Assembly: GCA_033557465.1 (NCBI GenBank)
Contig: CM066041.1
Coordinates: forward strand, 161,175,532-161,239,531
Source of the DNA: Ichthyophis bannanicus
Lineage: Eukaryota > Chordata > Amphibia > Gymnophiona > Ichthyophiidae
DNA length: 64,000 nt
Direction of reading: 5' to 3'
How positions within the stretch are numbered: the stretch's first letter is position 1; each line of letters opens with the position of its first letter. Positions 51,748-63,289 of this stretch are shown here, one piece after another. The notes under the pieces were generated by a model. The model worked only from the letters and a program-made list of their open reading frames with translations. It made no database searches and had not been told where the DNA came from. A program made the position numbers and the translations under genes.

Positions 51748-53668
51748 CTATTTGTCAGGTGGAGCAGGGTCTGGTGTGTTCGGTTTCGATCCTGAACGGT
51801 TGTTGCTTGGGTTTTGTCTGTATGTACTACTGGGCGTGTCAAGGTGTGGAATGTGATCTTGGTCCACGTAGTGCTGCAGGAAAAGATGATGTTTCACTGC
51901 TTTCCTAAATTGGAAGAGGTCCTTGATAGCCCTTATGGCAGGAGGAAGGGTGTTCCAGCACGTGGGTGCATACAGCGCAAATGCTCTGCTCCTGGCTGTT
52001 TGTGAGCATTTCGTGATCTGCCTTGGGAGTATCAAGGTGTTGATAGCTGCTGATCTTCTTGCCCTGTTAGGGGGAGTAGGCTGGATGAGGTCAGTTAGTG
52101 AAGAAGAGAAACATTTGTTAATGGCTTTGTGGGTAATCGTCAATACTTTAAAAGTAATCCTACTTTGGATTGAGAGCCAATGAAGGTTTTTTAGGATGGG
52201 GGTTATATGGTCCCTCCTATGTGCTCCAAGTAGAATTCTAGCGGCTGAGTTCATGGCCAGTTGCAGAGGGTTTATAGTGTTCTTTGGGAGGCCATGTAGT
52301 ATGGAGTTCGCGTAATCAAAATGGGGGGTGACAAGAGCTTGAAATACAGTGCGAAAATCTTTAGGTTCAAGCAGCTGTCTCAAGTGACGAAGCGACCTTA
52401 TTTTATTGTAAACAGATTTGACCATATTGCTAATCTGAGCTTTCATATTGAGCTGTTGGTCAAGTATTACTCCAAGGTACCGAATTGTAGGCTTCGATAG
52501 GAGTTCAGCGTCCTTGACCTTGATGGAGCTGGGTGGTATGAAAGTTGAATCTCTTGAGAGGAAGAGGACTTCCGTTTTTATTAAAGTTTATCCTCAGTTT
52601 CTGTGAATGTAACCAATCTGCAACTGCATCGAAACAGGAGGTTAGGGGAGATAGGTCTGGTTTGTCTAGAAGGAAAGGCGTGTATAGCAGAACATCGTCG
52701 GCATAAATTAGGCAGTTTACGTTGAATGAGTGGATAAGATTACATAAAGGCTGCATGTAAATATTGAATAGCAGGGCCGACAAAGATGATCCCTGTGGAA
52801 CGCCTTTTTCTTGTAGGAAAGGTGTGGAGGTGGAGGGACCGGTACGGACATGTTGCCATCGATCAGTCAAGTAGGACTGACACCATGAGAGGGCCTTTCC
52901 TTGTACTCCCTTTTCGCTGAGCCGGGAAAGGAGCACTTCATGACAAACAGTGTCAAAGGCTGCAGCAATGTCCAGGAAAATCAGTGCAAAACCTTGTTTG
53001 ATATTCTCCATCCCAATGGTTAGGGTGCTAATTAGAGTGGTTAGCAACGTTTCAACCCTGTGAGATTCTCGAAAGCCATGTTGGCAGGGGTCAAGGGGTG
53101 CACTGACCTCAATATGCTGTTGAAGTTGATATTGTAAACCTTCTCGATGATCTTAGCCAGTAGTGGGATGCTTGATATTGGCCTATAAGACTCCATCTTT
53201 GCTGGGTCCAGCTTACTGTTTTTTACCAGTGGTCTTATTGCTGTCTGCTTTAGACTTTTGGGAAATGACCCGGTTGCAAAAGAAAGCCCAATGAGTTTGG
53301 AGAGGAAGGGACTAAGTTCTGTCCGCAGGGCTTTTATCCAGAATGCTGGACAAGGGTCGTTGGGTGCTGTAGTAGTGTTTATGGAAGAAATGATATCTTG
53401 AAGGTTTCTATCTGATGGAGCAGAAAACATGGAGATTGTATGTTTAAAGACATTTGTAGCTATTGATGTGGTATATAGCTGAGTTGTTGGGGGAGGGCTA
53501 GCAGTAGTAGATGTGTAAGACTGGCTTACCTTAGCATGTAGGTAGTCAGCATATTCTTGTGGGTCGGGAAGTTTTGGTTGTGATGGAGAGGGTTCCTTCA
53601 CTAAGGTCTTAACTAGGCCGAATAGCTCATGCGGTTTGTTTAGTGATCGTTGCAGTTTCTCAGCATAA
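51748..53668 (-). pseudogene. L2 no. 2 reverse transcriptase
   Basis: Continuing from the endonuclease across the mariner target: YYAEKLQRSLNKPHELFGLVKTL (53668-53600), DPCPAFWIKALRTELSPFLSK, SYRPISSIPLLAKIIEKV, LIFLDIAAAFDTVCHEVLL (first Asp motif), KGVPQGSSLSALLFNIYMQP and the intact box LIYADDVLLYTP (about 52705-52670). The C-terminus is PHFDYANSILHGLPK and HITPILKNLHWLSIQSRITF. Frame breaks lie near 53110, 53045 and 52560. Confidence 0.9.
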
Positions 53669-53670
53669 TA

Positions 53671-54952
53671 CGAGGGGGTACCCAAAAAAAACCAGGAATA
53701 ACATTGCCGTGGGCGGAGCTTGTGTAGTACGCACTTCTGCCGCTAGGCGTGTATAGTGCAACTCATTGTCAGTTCAGTGCCGCCTGTGTTGTCGACCTGG
53801 CTTGTTCTGTTCATCTGCAGTGATTGTTTTTGCTAGCGCTGTTTTGTTCTTGTTTCTTTTTTTATGATGACAAGTTTAAGTGAACAATGTGCAGCTGTGA
53901 AATTTTGTTTTCTACTCGGTAAAAATGCTGCTGAAACTGTTTTAATGTTGAAAACAGCTTATAAAGATGACGCTATGGGAAAAAGTCAAGTGTACCAGTG
54001 GTTTGCTCAGTTTAAAAATGGTGACATGTCGATTGATGACAAACCTCGTTCTGGGCGTCCATCAACTGCCCGAATTGACGAAAATATTGAAAAAATTAGA
54101 GAGCTTGTGCTCACAGACAGTCGACAGACAATTGATCAACTGTCAGAGATTAGTGGGTTATCTTGGAGCTCGGTTCAGCAAATTTTAACGGAAGATTTGG
54201 GAATGAAAAGGGTTGCTGCCAAGTTTGTTCCTCGGATTCTGACTGACAATCAAAAGGAACATCGAGTTGAAACATGTCATGTTTTGAAACAGCTTGAAAC
54301 TGATCCAGATTTTCTGTCAAAGGTCATTACAGGTGATGAGTCATGGTGCTATGGTTACGACCCAGAAACAAAGCAACAGTCAAGCCAATGGAAGATGACA
54401 TCGTCACCCCGTCCAAAAAAATGTCGTCAAGTCAAATCAAACATCAAAACAATGCTGATTTGCTTTTTTGATGCCAAGGGGGTAGTTCATTCAGAGTTTG
54501 TTCCCCCAGGTCAGACCGTCAGTCAAACCTTTTATTTGGAAGTTTTAAGAAGATTGCGCAACAGTGTTTGTCAAAAAAGACCCGATTTGTGGCAGACAGG
54601 AGACTGGTTCTTCCACCGACACGCAGCCATCTCTGTTAGACAGTTTTTGGCTAAAAATGGCATGGTTCTGCTGCCCCACGCACCTTACTCGCCTGACCTG
54701 GCTCCGTGCGACTTTTTCTTATTTCCACGCATGAAAAGGGGCATGAAAGGACACTGATTTGACAACGAGGGAGAAGCTGTCAGCCGTTTCTAAAGATGAC
54801 TACAAAAAATGTTTCGAACAGTGGAAGCACCGGTGGGACAAATGTATCAGTTGTAATGGAGAGTATTTTGAAGGGGATAAGGTTGTTTTGTAAAGAATTT
54901 GAAATAAATAGATTTTAAAAAATAAATCCTGTTTTTTTTGGGTACCCCCTCG
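53671..54952 (+). mobile_element. mariner no. 2
   Basis: A complete 1.28-kb mariner with perfectly matched outer ends (CGAGGGGGTACCCAAAAAAA left, inverse GGGTACCCCCTCG right). TA is duplicated at 53669-53670 and 54953-54954. Removing the element with one TA restores the L2 frame KRMKQYYAEK on the opposite strand. It is oriented opposite to its L2 host. Confidence 0.95.
53864..54893 (+). pseudogene. mariner no. 2 transposase
   Basis: The frame opens at 53864 (MMTSLSEQCAAVKFCFLLGK) with the paired helix-turn-helix region (QVYQWFAQFKNGDMSIDD; LSWSSVQQILTEDLGMKRVAAKF). The first catalytic Asp is in TGDESWCYGYDPE (54333-54370). In place of the usual HHDN block the protein reads FFHRHAAISVRQFL, an apparent small in-frame deletion. 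The third Asp is kept (SPDLAPCDFFLFPRMK). A TGA at 54755 interrupts GH/FDNEGE, and remnants run to about 54893. Confidence 0.93.
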
Positions 54953-54954
54953 TA

Positions 54955-55935
54955 TTGTTTCATTCGTTTTGTGACTTCGTCTCGGTGTCTTTTTAGGTAG
55001 AGAATGTATAATTCACGCTTATCATCTGATGGGGATCGGCGCCATCCTCTTTCGAGTTTTCTAAGTTTAATAAGTGATGTTCGGGGGAGAACCAGGGTGC
55101 ATTCTTCCTTCTTGATGCTTTCTTTGAGGGTTTTCTCGATGGAGGCGTCAAGGTTAGAATTCCATGCAGCAATCATATCCTCAAGGCAGTTAGCTGGGTG
55201 ATTTTGAAGGGGCTGAATTTTGTCGATGGTGTCCTCCCTATTGAATTGCCGGAACCGTTTTTTGTATGATTCAGTAGATTCTTTTGGGACAGTGGAATTA
55301 TCTTTTAGGCAGGGTGATGGTATCTGGAACTTTATTAGACTATGGTCGGACCAAGGTACAGGGATTACGGAAAGGTCCTGATTAGGCATGGCACCGATTG
55401 TATCTTTTGGGGCAAATATAAAGTCAAGCTTGCTTCCTTTTATGTGTGTGGGGGCGTTTACTAGTTGAATATAACCTAGTTCAGTAAGCGCTTCTCTGAA
55501 GGCCTCAGAGTGAGTGACGTGAAGAGCAGGGAGGTTGAAATCTCCCATCACCCAGTTTTGAGCACGAAGATTCTGGGGGTTTCCAGCGGTGTCAATGATG
55601 GTGGCTAAATCATCTGGGGAGGGAGATGGGGCTCTATAGAACAGGCTGATGTTGCTGTGTTTATTTGATATGGTGATGGAATCCAGATTTGTAGTACTGC
55701 TGGCTGAGGTAATCTGGTATTGTAATTCTTGTTTCATTAGGATGAGTGCTCCTCCCCCTCTTTTGTCAGCTCTGTGGCAAGTGTGAATGTTGAAGATGGG
55801 TGGGACCAGCTTGTGTAGGATGACTGTGTCAGATGTGGATAACCATGTTTCGGTGATGAGGAGAATGTCAAGGTCATGGTTTGAGAGTAGTTCAGACACG
55901 GCTGGCCATTTGTTCCTGATCGAACGTACATTTAT
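54955..55935 (-). pseudogene. L2 no. 2 endonuclease domain
   Basis: On the minus strand from about 55935: NKWPAVSELLSNHDLDILLITETWLS, RADKRGGGALILMKQELQYQ, ISLFYRAPSPSPDDLATIID, WVMGDFNLPALHVTHS (GDFN intact), KLDFIFAPKD and VPWSDHSLIKFQIP (SDH intact). The linker has FRQFNREDTIDKIQPLQNH and LIKLRKLERGWRRS. It leads into the mariner no. 2 site at KRMKQY. One frame of about 315 codons (55899-54955) is open. Confidence 0.92.
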
Positions 55936-56819
55936 GAGGGCACACTTCAGGGTGGGTGCTGAGTTCGTCTTGGGTAGGACTTGTTTGTTGAAGGGCGACG
56001 TAGATTAGATGAGGATTTGATGGGCGTCCAGAAGGGAGTGCTTGTTGTTAGGGAGGGCTTGACCGCCATCTCCATGAGCGTTTTAATATTGGGATGGTGT
56101 TATGATTGGAGACGAGGGCTAGGGTGCTCTGTGTGAGTGCCAGTAGCATGAGGTATGCAGCAAGCATAGCGTAGTGGTGGGCGATCATTGATTTTAACAT
56201 AGCGGGTTGAGAGCAATATAATCTTGGGATTTATCTGCACTTGCAGATGGGCAACAGGAGGCGGCGGGTAAAAGCCAAAGTAACAAAGAGTCTGCTGGTC
56301 ACAATGTTGTGATGCTGTTGGTGGCAGTAATAGTAGGCTAGTGGTAGCTGTAATTGAGTCTAATGCAACAATAGAAGAGGCTACAAATAACAGTAACAGT
56401 AATAGAGATTAATGGCAACAATGAATAGAGGTTGTTAACAATTAAGTATGGCTGCTGGCAACAGTAACTTAAGACTGAATTGGTAACAAAATCGTTGCTA
56501 CTGGCAAATACATCTATTGGAACAGTAATAACAAACTGCTGAAAAAGAATTAGCAGACTGCTACAGGAATAATAGACATTTTAAAGATCTTAACTGCTTG
56601 GGAATCTTTACAGTTTCATGTTGCAGGTTAGTTGTTCGGGGTTATGGACTGTCTCATCTGATTCGTGCCCCGCCTAAGGGCCATGCCAAAGGGCCCTCAG
56701 GCGCGGGCCCGCCCGATGGCGCCTTTAATTTAAAGTCCTTGCTCTGCCCCGATTGGGCAGAGCACGTTGTCTGGGCGGCCTCCGGCTCTGGCGGGCTCGA
56801 TCCCTCCTTGGAAGAGCAG
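55936..56819 (-). promoter_or_regulatory. L2 no. 2 5' untranslated region
   Basis: The first 160 bases of the element (56819-56660) are CpG- and GC-rich (GCCCGCCAGAGCC, GGCCGCCCAGAC, CGGGCGGGCCCGCG), which fits an internal LINE promoter. Then an AAC/GGCAACA-rich stretch (56600-56250) follows with no coding signal. I see no convincing ORF1. Confidence 0.55.
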
Positions 56820-56823
56820 TGAT

Positions 56824-57258
56824 GACTCTGCTAACGAACTCTGGATCTTCTGCGATCTTTTCTAGCAAGTCTCGACAAACATTGACTCGGTGCTGCTCCT
56901 GGTCGTCCGATAAAAGCTTGGGCACCATCTTGGCGCACACCTTCCGCATCCCCAGCTCCTGCACCAAGATGGTCCGCACTGACTCTGTTCAGGCTATCAT
57001 CCACACTGGCAATCTGCGATCACTCCGCACCAGCTGGTTCACTCTGTCAATGTTCTCAGCTGTCTTTGTCGTGGAAGGCTGTCCTGACTTGGGGTCATCC
57101 TCCACCTCCTTGCGGCTAGTCTTGAAGCATTTGTGCCACTCGAAGACACGCGGCCTTGACATTGCATCTTCTCCATAAGCCTTTTGGAGAAGTTGGAGAC
57201 ACTTAGTTGGGCCCTTCTCCAACTTAACTAGAAATTTCAAGTTGATTCTTTGCTCCAT
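56824..57258 (-). pseudogene. mariner no. 1 transposase, N-terminal half
   Basis: Starts MEQRINLKFLVKLEKGPTKCLQLLQKAYGE (57258), then RPRVFEWHKCFKTSRKEVEDDPKSGQPSTT (helix-turn-helix linker) and NIDRVNQLVRSDRRLPVWMIA. A frame break at about 56985 leads to MRTILVQELGMRKVCAKMVPKLLSDDQEQHR and EDPEFVSRVIT, where L2 no. 2 entered. The region 57259-57460 is the mariner 5' untranslated end and inverted repeat. Confidence 0.9.
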
Positions 57259-57462
57259 ATTTCTGCCACTTCCAGCTGCGTGACAAAGCGATGGAGCAAT
57301 TTGCTATAAAAAAACCTGAAAAAGAAAAACAGAGGGAGAAAAAATATTATAGCAGAATAGTGGCGAGATGTTGCACAACACAGTGACATAAGTGGTTAGC
57401 CAATTGGCATTGAGTTGTGGGTGTGGCTGCCAGTCTTGTTTCGTTTTTTGTCACACCTCGTA

Positions 57463-58010
57463 GGGGAAGCTTCCCCCTATCTCAGCGCACCCTTTCACTA
57501 ACAATCAAGTGTGTGCTCAAAATGTATTGGACTGTCCACTACAGCCATTACCTCGGACCTCTGTCTCACCCTGCAAAGCCACATAGCGTCCCTTGGGAAC
57601 AACCAGATGACATCAGCACTGGGCGAGCGTTCTATCATACACGACTCAAATGGGAGAAGGTGTGACTTCAACTATTACTGAAGGTCAGCAATTCTCTCAT
57701 GCTGAAATGTAAGAGGATCACTTCTATCCCAAATTCCTGCTTAAGCCCACCAAAGCATGGGCTTTGGGTCAAGGGGCCATACCTTACACTAAAAAGGATT
57801 TTCAGTCCATTCTTAAATCCATGTCTATGCCCAAAGAAGTCCTTGCCCTCCCTCTTCATGAAGTGTTAGAGGATCTATAGCTAACTGCATGGCATATCCC
57901 TCTTTCTAAATACTACCAAGAAAAACCTCAGTAACTATTAATTTCATACATACCCTAAATTTAAATCTAAGCTCCTGAAAGAAAAATATACAATTGAGGA
58001 GAAAAAACCT
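57463..58010 (+). pseudogene. DIRS-D gag-like ORF, second part
   Basis: After the mariner the same strand gives a broken hydrophilic frame: LPRTSVSPCKATQRPLGTTR, MGEGVTSTITEGQQFSHAEM and AIPYTKKDFQSILKSMSMPKEVLAL (57775-57855), with several stops. No catalytic motif. Its place before the RT supports gag. The stretch 58011-58439 has no recognisable block. Confidence 0.45.
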
Positions 58011-58439
58011 CTGTAGAATTGCTTCTTCCTCTATATGGCAGTTAATACATGCCTGAAGGGGACTCACTACCGTTGACCATCATAGGTATAAAAACTCCTC
58101 ATTTGCTCGTTAGAAGCTACCGGTTATTAATTGTAGAATTATTAATTGTAGAGTTATAATTAAATTATTAAAAATATTGATTTAATAAAGTATTGGTTGA
58201 AAATGAGGAGTTTTAGACCTTCAGTCATGTATTAAATGAAGGATAATGCTTCTGCGTTCAAGGAACTTTGTTCCCACACCCAATGCTGTCCCTTCGTATC
58301 GCAGGGCTCAACCCACTTACTTCAGGAAGCCCTTTCCTCATCTATATTTACAGCATTTCGACCCTAGGTGACTGTATCAGCCTTATGCAAGGCTACCACC
58401 ACCACATCAAACTATGTCTACATATTTACTTCCTAGCTG

Positions 58440-59145
58440 CAGTCCCCCACCAAACAAATTCCTACTTTTTGATTATTTTCCAAGGGGGGGGGGGGGTTGG
58501 CCATAGTAAACCTAGGATACCAACTACGGTTTTCCACCATTCCCCCAAACACTCCACCCCTGCACCTCCGTTCTCCTTTTCAGCAGCATTCACACATCCG
58601 TCACAGTATGGCCTAGGCTTCTATTCTTCCTCCTCCTTCATTCTGAAGACCGGAGGACTTCGACCCCCTCCTTGACCTGAGACAATTAAATCTTTATCTA
58701 ACAAAACAGAAATTCAAAATTAACAAATTGACCACGTTCTGCTCCTCAGTCAAAAAGACAATTGGCTTGTGTCCTTAGACCTCAAGAATGCTTATGCCCA
58801 TATCCCAGTTCATCCATCCTATTGGAAATTCTTCCACTTCATGTTCCTCAATACTCATTATTAGTATCATGTCCTCCTCTTTGTGAATACTCAGGGAGTT
58901 GAGGCCAGGCCAAAGTGCCTTGTTGTAGTGGAGGCACATTTATGCAAGGATGATCATTTTGTGTTCCCTTATCTTGACGATTGCTTGATCTTGGGAAAAT
59001 CACCTCAAATGGTGAGCACAACTTGGACCATCACTATCCAGCTTCTTCAGAGCCTGGGATTCCTCATTGAAAGCAAATCACACCTTGTTCCAACTCAACA
59101 GCTATGCTTTATTAGAGCCAACCTAAATACTCACGCTTGAGGAAG
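58440..59145 (+). pseudogene. DIRS-D reverse transcriptase
   Basis: After a G run (58484-58496) VNLGYQLRFSTIPP resembles the DIRS RT N-terminus. LKTGGLRPPP (58645) follows, then NWLVSLDLKNAYAHIPVHPSYWKF (58760-58830) and VFPYLDDCLILGKSP (58965-59010), the YLDD box intact. LLQSLGFLIESKSHLVPTQQLCFIRANLNTHA runs to 59139. Stops and shifts lie between blocks. The gene ends at the DIRS-E junction, with no RNase H. Confidence 0.85.
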
Positions 59146-60990
59146 GTAAGCAGTGGCAGTGTGACCATAATTGTGTTGACAAAGCTGAAATTAGACTTAC
59201 CTGCTAATTTGCTTTCCTTGAATACCTCCATCCAGTCCTGACAAGTGGGTTGTCTCTCCCTACCAGCAGCTGGAGGCTGAGCATTGATTTATATAGGCCC
59301 TGAACCATGCATACCTAGCCTCCTATACATCCAGATGGCAATGACGGACAAAGGTATGCAATAATGACCATATAGCCGCTCAACAAATATCCACTGGAGG
59401 CACCAGTGTACATTCCGCCCAAGAAGTCGCTTGCATCCTTGTGGAATGTGCCTGTAAATTTTGTGGAGGCAGCTTCCACTGCAGCAGATATGCCAAGGCA
59501 ATGGCCTCCTTAATCCAGTATGCCATCAAAGCCTTGGATGCTTCTCCTTGTCACAACCCTCCAAAGAGCACAAACAGCTGATCTGACTTACAGAAGGGCT
59601 TCGTACGCCTCAGGTAGATTCAAAGAGCACGACTCACATCCAAAAGGTGTAGATGTCTGTCCTCTTCCAACTCCCCCTTTGCAAAAAACGGGAGTGTGAC
59701 TGCTTGATTCATGTGAAAGGCTGAGACGACCTTGGGCAAAAATGAAGGCACCGGGTGAAGCACCACCTTCTCCTGAGAGTACACCAGAAATGGTTCCTGA
59801 CAAGACAATGCTTGACGTTCCTTGCAGAACAGATTGCCACCAGAAATACTACCTTCAACGTAAGATTCTTAAGGGTCACTCCCCTAAGGGGTTCAAAGGC
59901 AGTTTCCCCAGTGCAGAGAGCACAAAATTGAGATCCCAGGCTGGGATCAGGTCCTGCTGCAGAGGCTGCACCGCCCGGAGGAAACATATTACATCAGGGT
60001 GAGAGACCAAGGACACCCCTTGGACCCTTCCCTAGTAGTATGCCAAAGCAGCCACCTGCACTTGCAACAACCCCAGAGCAAAATCATTATCCAGACCAGC
60101 CTGGAGAAAGGATAGAATCTCCGATAAGGGAGCTGCCAGCAGTCTAACGCCCTTGTCGCGCTGCACCAGCTCTCAAAACTGTCACACTCAAACGTAAGCC
60201 AAGGACTTTGCCACTTTCTTGCAAGCATGGAGGACATCAATCACCTGTGGCGAATAGCCTCATTTCACTAGCCTTGCCCTCTCAAGAACCAAGCCATAAG
60301 CAAGAACCGATCCACTAGTGGCATCCAGATCGGTCCCTGAGTGAGTAGATTTGGTCTCCACAGTAGCCTCCAAGGGTCGTCTGCCAGCACCGTGTGAGGT
60401 CTGCATATCACAGACATCGTGGCCAATCTGGGGCTATGAGTATCACCAGGTCTGAGTGATCCTCGACATGCTGTATGAACTGTTTGCCCTTTGAACTGGA
60501 AACACTGACAGTGACTGCCTGCAAAACTGCAGAATTGGGTCCTCCAAAGGTTCTTCCCCCGAAGGGAAATTGTGCTCAATATTCAGGGATGCCAGAGAAT
60601 GGGCAATGAGCGCCATAAGCTCCTCTCTTTAAAATACCTGGACCAACTGCAGGTCCTCCTCCGGAGGCACCTCTGTCTCCACTGCTTTCAGGGGAGGTGG
60701 CCCCTCCTCATACATCTCGGAGGTCCCCTCTAAGGGATCCTCTGAAGCCACACAGATGGGGACATCCCAAACTGGTAATTCTGTCCTAGGCTGCTCCAAC
60801 GCAGGCTCCTCCAGCTGCTCCATCTTTCTGTGCCAACTGCTGACACCTGTCCCATGTTAGGAATGCTACCTGCTCCTCTTGCTTTGCTCTGCTACAGGCA
60901 GTATGACTGATGCAGCAACAATATAAAATCTGGAGAAAAAGGAATCCCATAGGCCCTATGCTGCGTCGTACCTCTACACAAAAGTGGTGA
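59146..60990 (-). mobile_element. DIRS-E fragment (minus strand, internally deleted)
   Basis: The 3' repeat is at 59146-59290 (TTAGACTTACCTGCTAATTT, CATCCAGTCCTGACAAGTGG). Reading leftward from 60960 come a gag start (QILYCCCISHTACSRAKQEE; ELPVWDVPICVASEDPLEG to 60630), then directly the end of the RNase H/methyltransferase-like region (LLTQGPIWMPLVDRFLLMAWFL, 60345-60280). The recombinase follows with GVTLKNLTLKVVFLVAICSARN (59890-59825), the HxxR block AHSTRMQATSWAE (59480-59440) and AAIWSLLHTFVRH. RT is missing. Confidence 0.8.
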
Positions 60991-60992
60991 CA

Positions 60993-62594
60993 GGGAAGAA
61001 GTGTCAAACTACAGGCCCGTGAGCCTTACCTCGGTGGCAGGAAAAGTAATGGAGACGCTCCTGAAAGAGCGAATAGTGAACTTTCTCAAAACCAGTGGGT
61101 TACAGGATCCAAGGCAACACGGTTTTACCGAGGGACGATCTTGCCAGACAAATCTCATTGAGTTCTTTGACTGGGTGACCAGAGAACTGGATCAAGGACA
61201 TGCGATGGGTGTCATCTACCTGGATTTCAGCAAAGCCTTTGATACTGTCCCTCATAGGAGGCTTATCAATAAACTCAGTAGTTTGGGGATGGGTCCCAAG
61301 GTGGTAAACTGGATCAGAAATTGGTTGACTGACAGATGACAGAAGGTGATGATAAATGGAGCTCACTCGGATGAAAGGAAGGTGATTAGCTGGGTGCCTC
61401 AGGGTTCGGTCCTAGGCACGGCACTGTTCAATGTATTTGTGAGTGGTATTGCTGAAGGACTGAATAGAAAAGTCTGTCTTTTTGCAGATGACACGAAAAT
61501 TTGCAACAGAGTGGACTCCCCCGAAGGAGTGCTTAACATGAGGATGGATCTGAAAAAGCTGGAGGAATGGTCTGATGCTTGGCAATTAAGATTTAATGCG
61601 AAGAAGTGCAGTGTCATGCACTTGGGTAGCAGAAATCCAGGGGAAATGTACACGATAGGGGGCGAGAGGTTGGTGTGCACGGAGCAGGAGAAAGACCTTG
61701 GTGTGATTATTTCTGTAGATCTCAAGATGCCAAAACAGTGCGACAAGGCGGTGGCAAAAGCCAGGAGAATGTTGGGCTGCATTCAAAGAGGAATTACCAG
61801 CAGAAAGGAAGGGGTACTAGTACCACTGTATAAGCCTCTGGTGAGGCCTCACTTGGAATACTGTGTTCAGTTTTGGTGACCGTATCTTGCAAAGGATGTA
61901 AAAATGGAAGCTGTTCAGAGGAAGGTGACCAAAATGATTTGGAGCCTGCATCAGAAGCCTTATGAAGAGAGACTTGAAGACCTAAATATGTACATTTTGG
62001 AGGAGAGGAGGGATAGGGGAGATATGATTCAGACCTTTAAATACTTAAAGAGAAATAATGAACAAACAAACCTCTTCCAGAGACGGGGAAGCTGTAAAAC
62101 TAGAGGGCATAACAGGAAGCTGCAAGGTGGTAAATTGAAAGGCAATGTCAGGAAATACTTTTTTATTGAAAGGGTTGGTGGATGCTTGGAATGCCCTTCC
62201 GATGGAGGTGGTGGGGACAAACACAGTGACTGAATTCAAAGTGGCTTGGGACAGACACTGTGGATCACTTTACAGCAACAAGATTAAATCAAAATAAACT
62301 GAACCATCTAATTTCTCAACAAACAGGGGTGTCCCACATGGAGTAATGGGGGGAGGAGCTGTGTGTTCACCCTTAAACAAACAAAGAAACAAAGATATGG
62401 GGAGGGGTGAAAACATGGGGAGGGTTGCACCTGCTCCTGGTGGGTGCACCACTAAGCAAAGACATGGGTAGAGGTGCACCTACTCCCTAAAAGACATGGG
62501 AAGGGGTGCACGTACTCCTGTCATATTGCTGGGCAGACTAGATGGACCATACTGGTCTTTATCTGCCGTCATTTACTATGTTACTATGTATGTT
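60993..62594 (+). mobile_element. CR1-d LINE, 5'-truncated
   Basis: A long 3' portion of a CR1 with RT and a 3' untranslated region. The last bases contain GGGCAGACTAGATGGACCATAC and CTTTATCTGCCGTCATTTAC and end in repeats of TTACTATG. Its 5' end lies against the DIRS-E gag start. Downstream, DIRS-D recombinase sequence resumes at about 62600. It is less decayed than CR1-b. Confidence 0.9.
61001..62236 (+). pseudogene. CR1-d reverse transcriptase
   Basis: Starts SNYRPVSLTSVAGKVMETLL, then DPRQHGFTEGRSCQTNLIEFFDWV, VIYLDFSKAFDTVPHRRLINKLSS (first Asp motif, 61210-61280), WVPQGSVLGTALFNVF (61390-61440) and KVCLFADDTKICNRVDSPEG (FADD intact, 61470-61530). AKKCSVMHLGSRNPG and VRPHLEYCVQFW follow. 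TGA at 61337-61339 and 61878-61880 interrupt, with frames otherwise well kept to 62233. Confidence 0.92.
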
Positions 62595-62599
62595 ACTAT

Positions 62600-63206
62600 G
62601 ACCATTATCCTTATTGCTATAACATCTGCTCAGTGGATAAGCAAACTCCAAGTTTTGATTCACTATCCACCCTATACCCAGTTTTTACCTATTAAAGTCC
62701 TCCTGTGTACTCATCCAGAATGTTTACCCAAAGTGGTTTCTGCCTGTCACTTGAACCTGCCAATAGGTTCTGCATTTTTTTCACCCCTAAATCTCATGGT
62801 TCAGTGACCGAAAAGACACTTCATTGTTTGAACTGTCGCATAGTCTTACTTTATTATTTTCACACAACAAGAGACTGTCGTAAGACCTCTCAAAGGTTTT
62901 TACTACTTTTAATCCAAATAACCCTGGCCTTCTGGCTTCAAAGAGGACTCTTTCCACCTGGATTTCAAACGGTTACCTTTGCATATCAAACAGAGTCACC
63001 ATATTCCTGGAAGATTTACCACCCATCACATCAGAGCAAAAGCTTTGACAATAGCTAATCTCCACTCATTCTCCATAACGAACATATGCAATGCAACTAC
63101 CTGGTCAAACATCCACATCTTCACTAAGCATTACTGCCTGGACTATCCATCATCTACAGATACAGCCTTCGGGCAATCGGTGTTATGCAATCTATTTGCA
63201 CTCTAA
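62600..63206 (+). pseudogene. DIRS-D tyrosine recombinase, C-terminal half
   Basis: Starts IILIAITSAQWISKLQVL, where the catalytic-Arg block SARR reads SAQW. Then YPPYTQFLPIKVLLCTHPECLPK, KTLHCLNCRIVLLYYFHTTRDC, HxxR as THHIRAKALTIANLHSFS (63015-63070), CNATTWSNIHIFTKHYCLDY (Tyr present) and FGQSVLCNLFAL (stop at 63204-63206). The last frame (62979-63206) is intact. Earlier frames are shifted. Confidence 0.87.
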
Positions 63207-63289
63207 ATTGTCTTACTATCCACTTTCTCAAAGATTTGTCAGGTCACTTTCCAAGAACAATTACAACTTATTGACGCCTCCAGCAACCC

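Larger units (their letters stand above)
51485..56819 (-). mobile_element. L2-like LINE (L2 no. 2), split by mariner no. 2
   Basis: Near full-length L2 on the minus strand: 5' region (56819-55936), endonuclease (55935-54955), RT (53668-51748), and a 3' end with hairpin ACCGC/GCGG (51510-51533) and tail TTTATTTATTTTATTT. TGAT at 51481-51484 and 56820-56823 is the target duplication. Removing the L2 restores the transposase frame across RVITGDET. It is closely related to L2 no. 1. Confidence 0.92.
50814..57460 (-). mobile_element. mariner no. 1, split by L2 no. 2
   Basis: The ends are inverse: TGAGGTGTGACACAAAAGAA left and TTTTTTGTCACACCTCG right, flanked by TA at 50812-50813 and 57461-57462. 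The transposase lies on the minus strand (57258-56824, then 51480-50850). It is inserted in DIRS-D gag. With the L2 removed the element is about 1.3 kb, a normal mariner length. Confidence 0.92.

Noticed and set aside
53864..54757. A domesticated host transposase gene
   Set aside because: It lies within perfect mariner termini and TA duplications, lacks the second catalytic Asp block, has no fused host exon, and is read from the element's own start.
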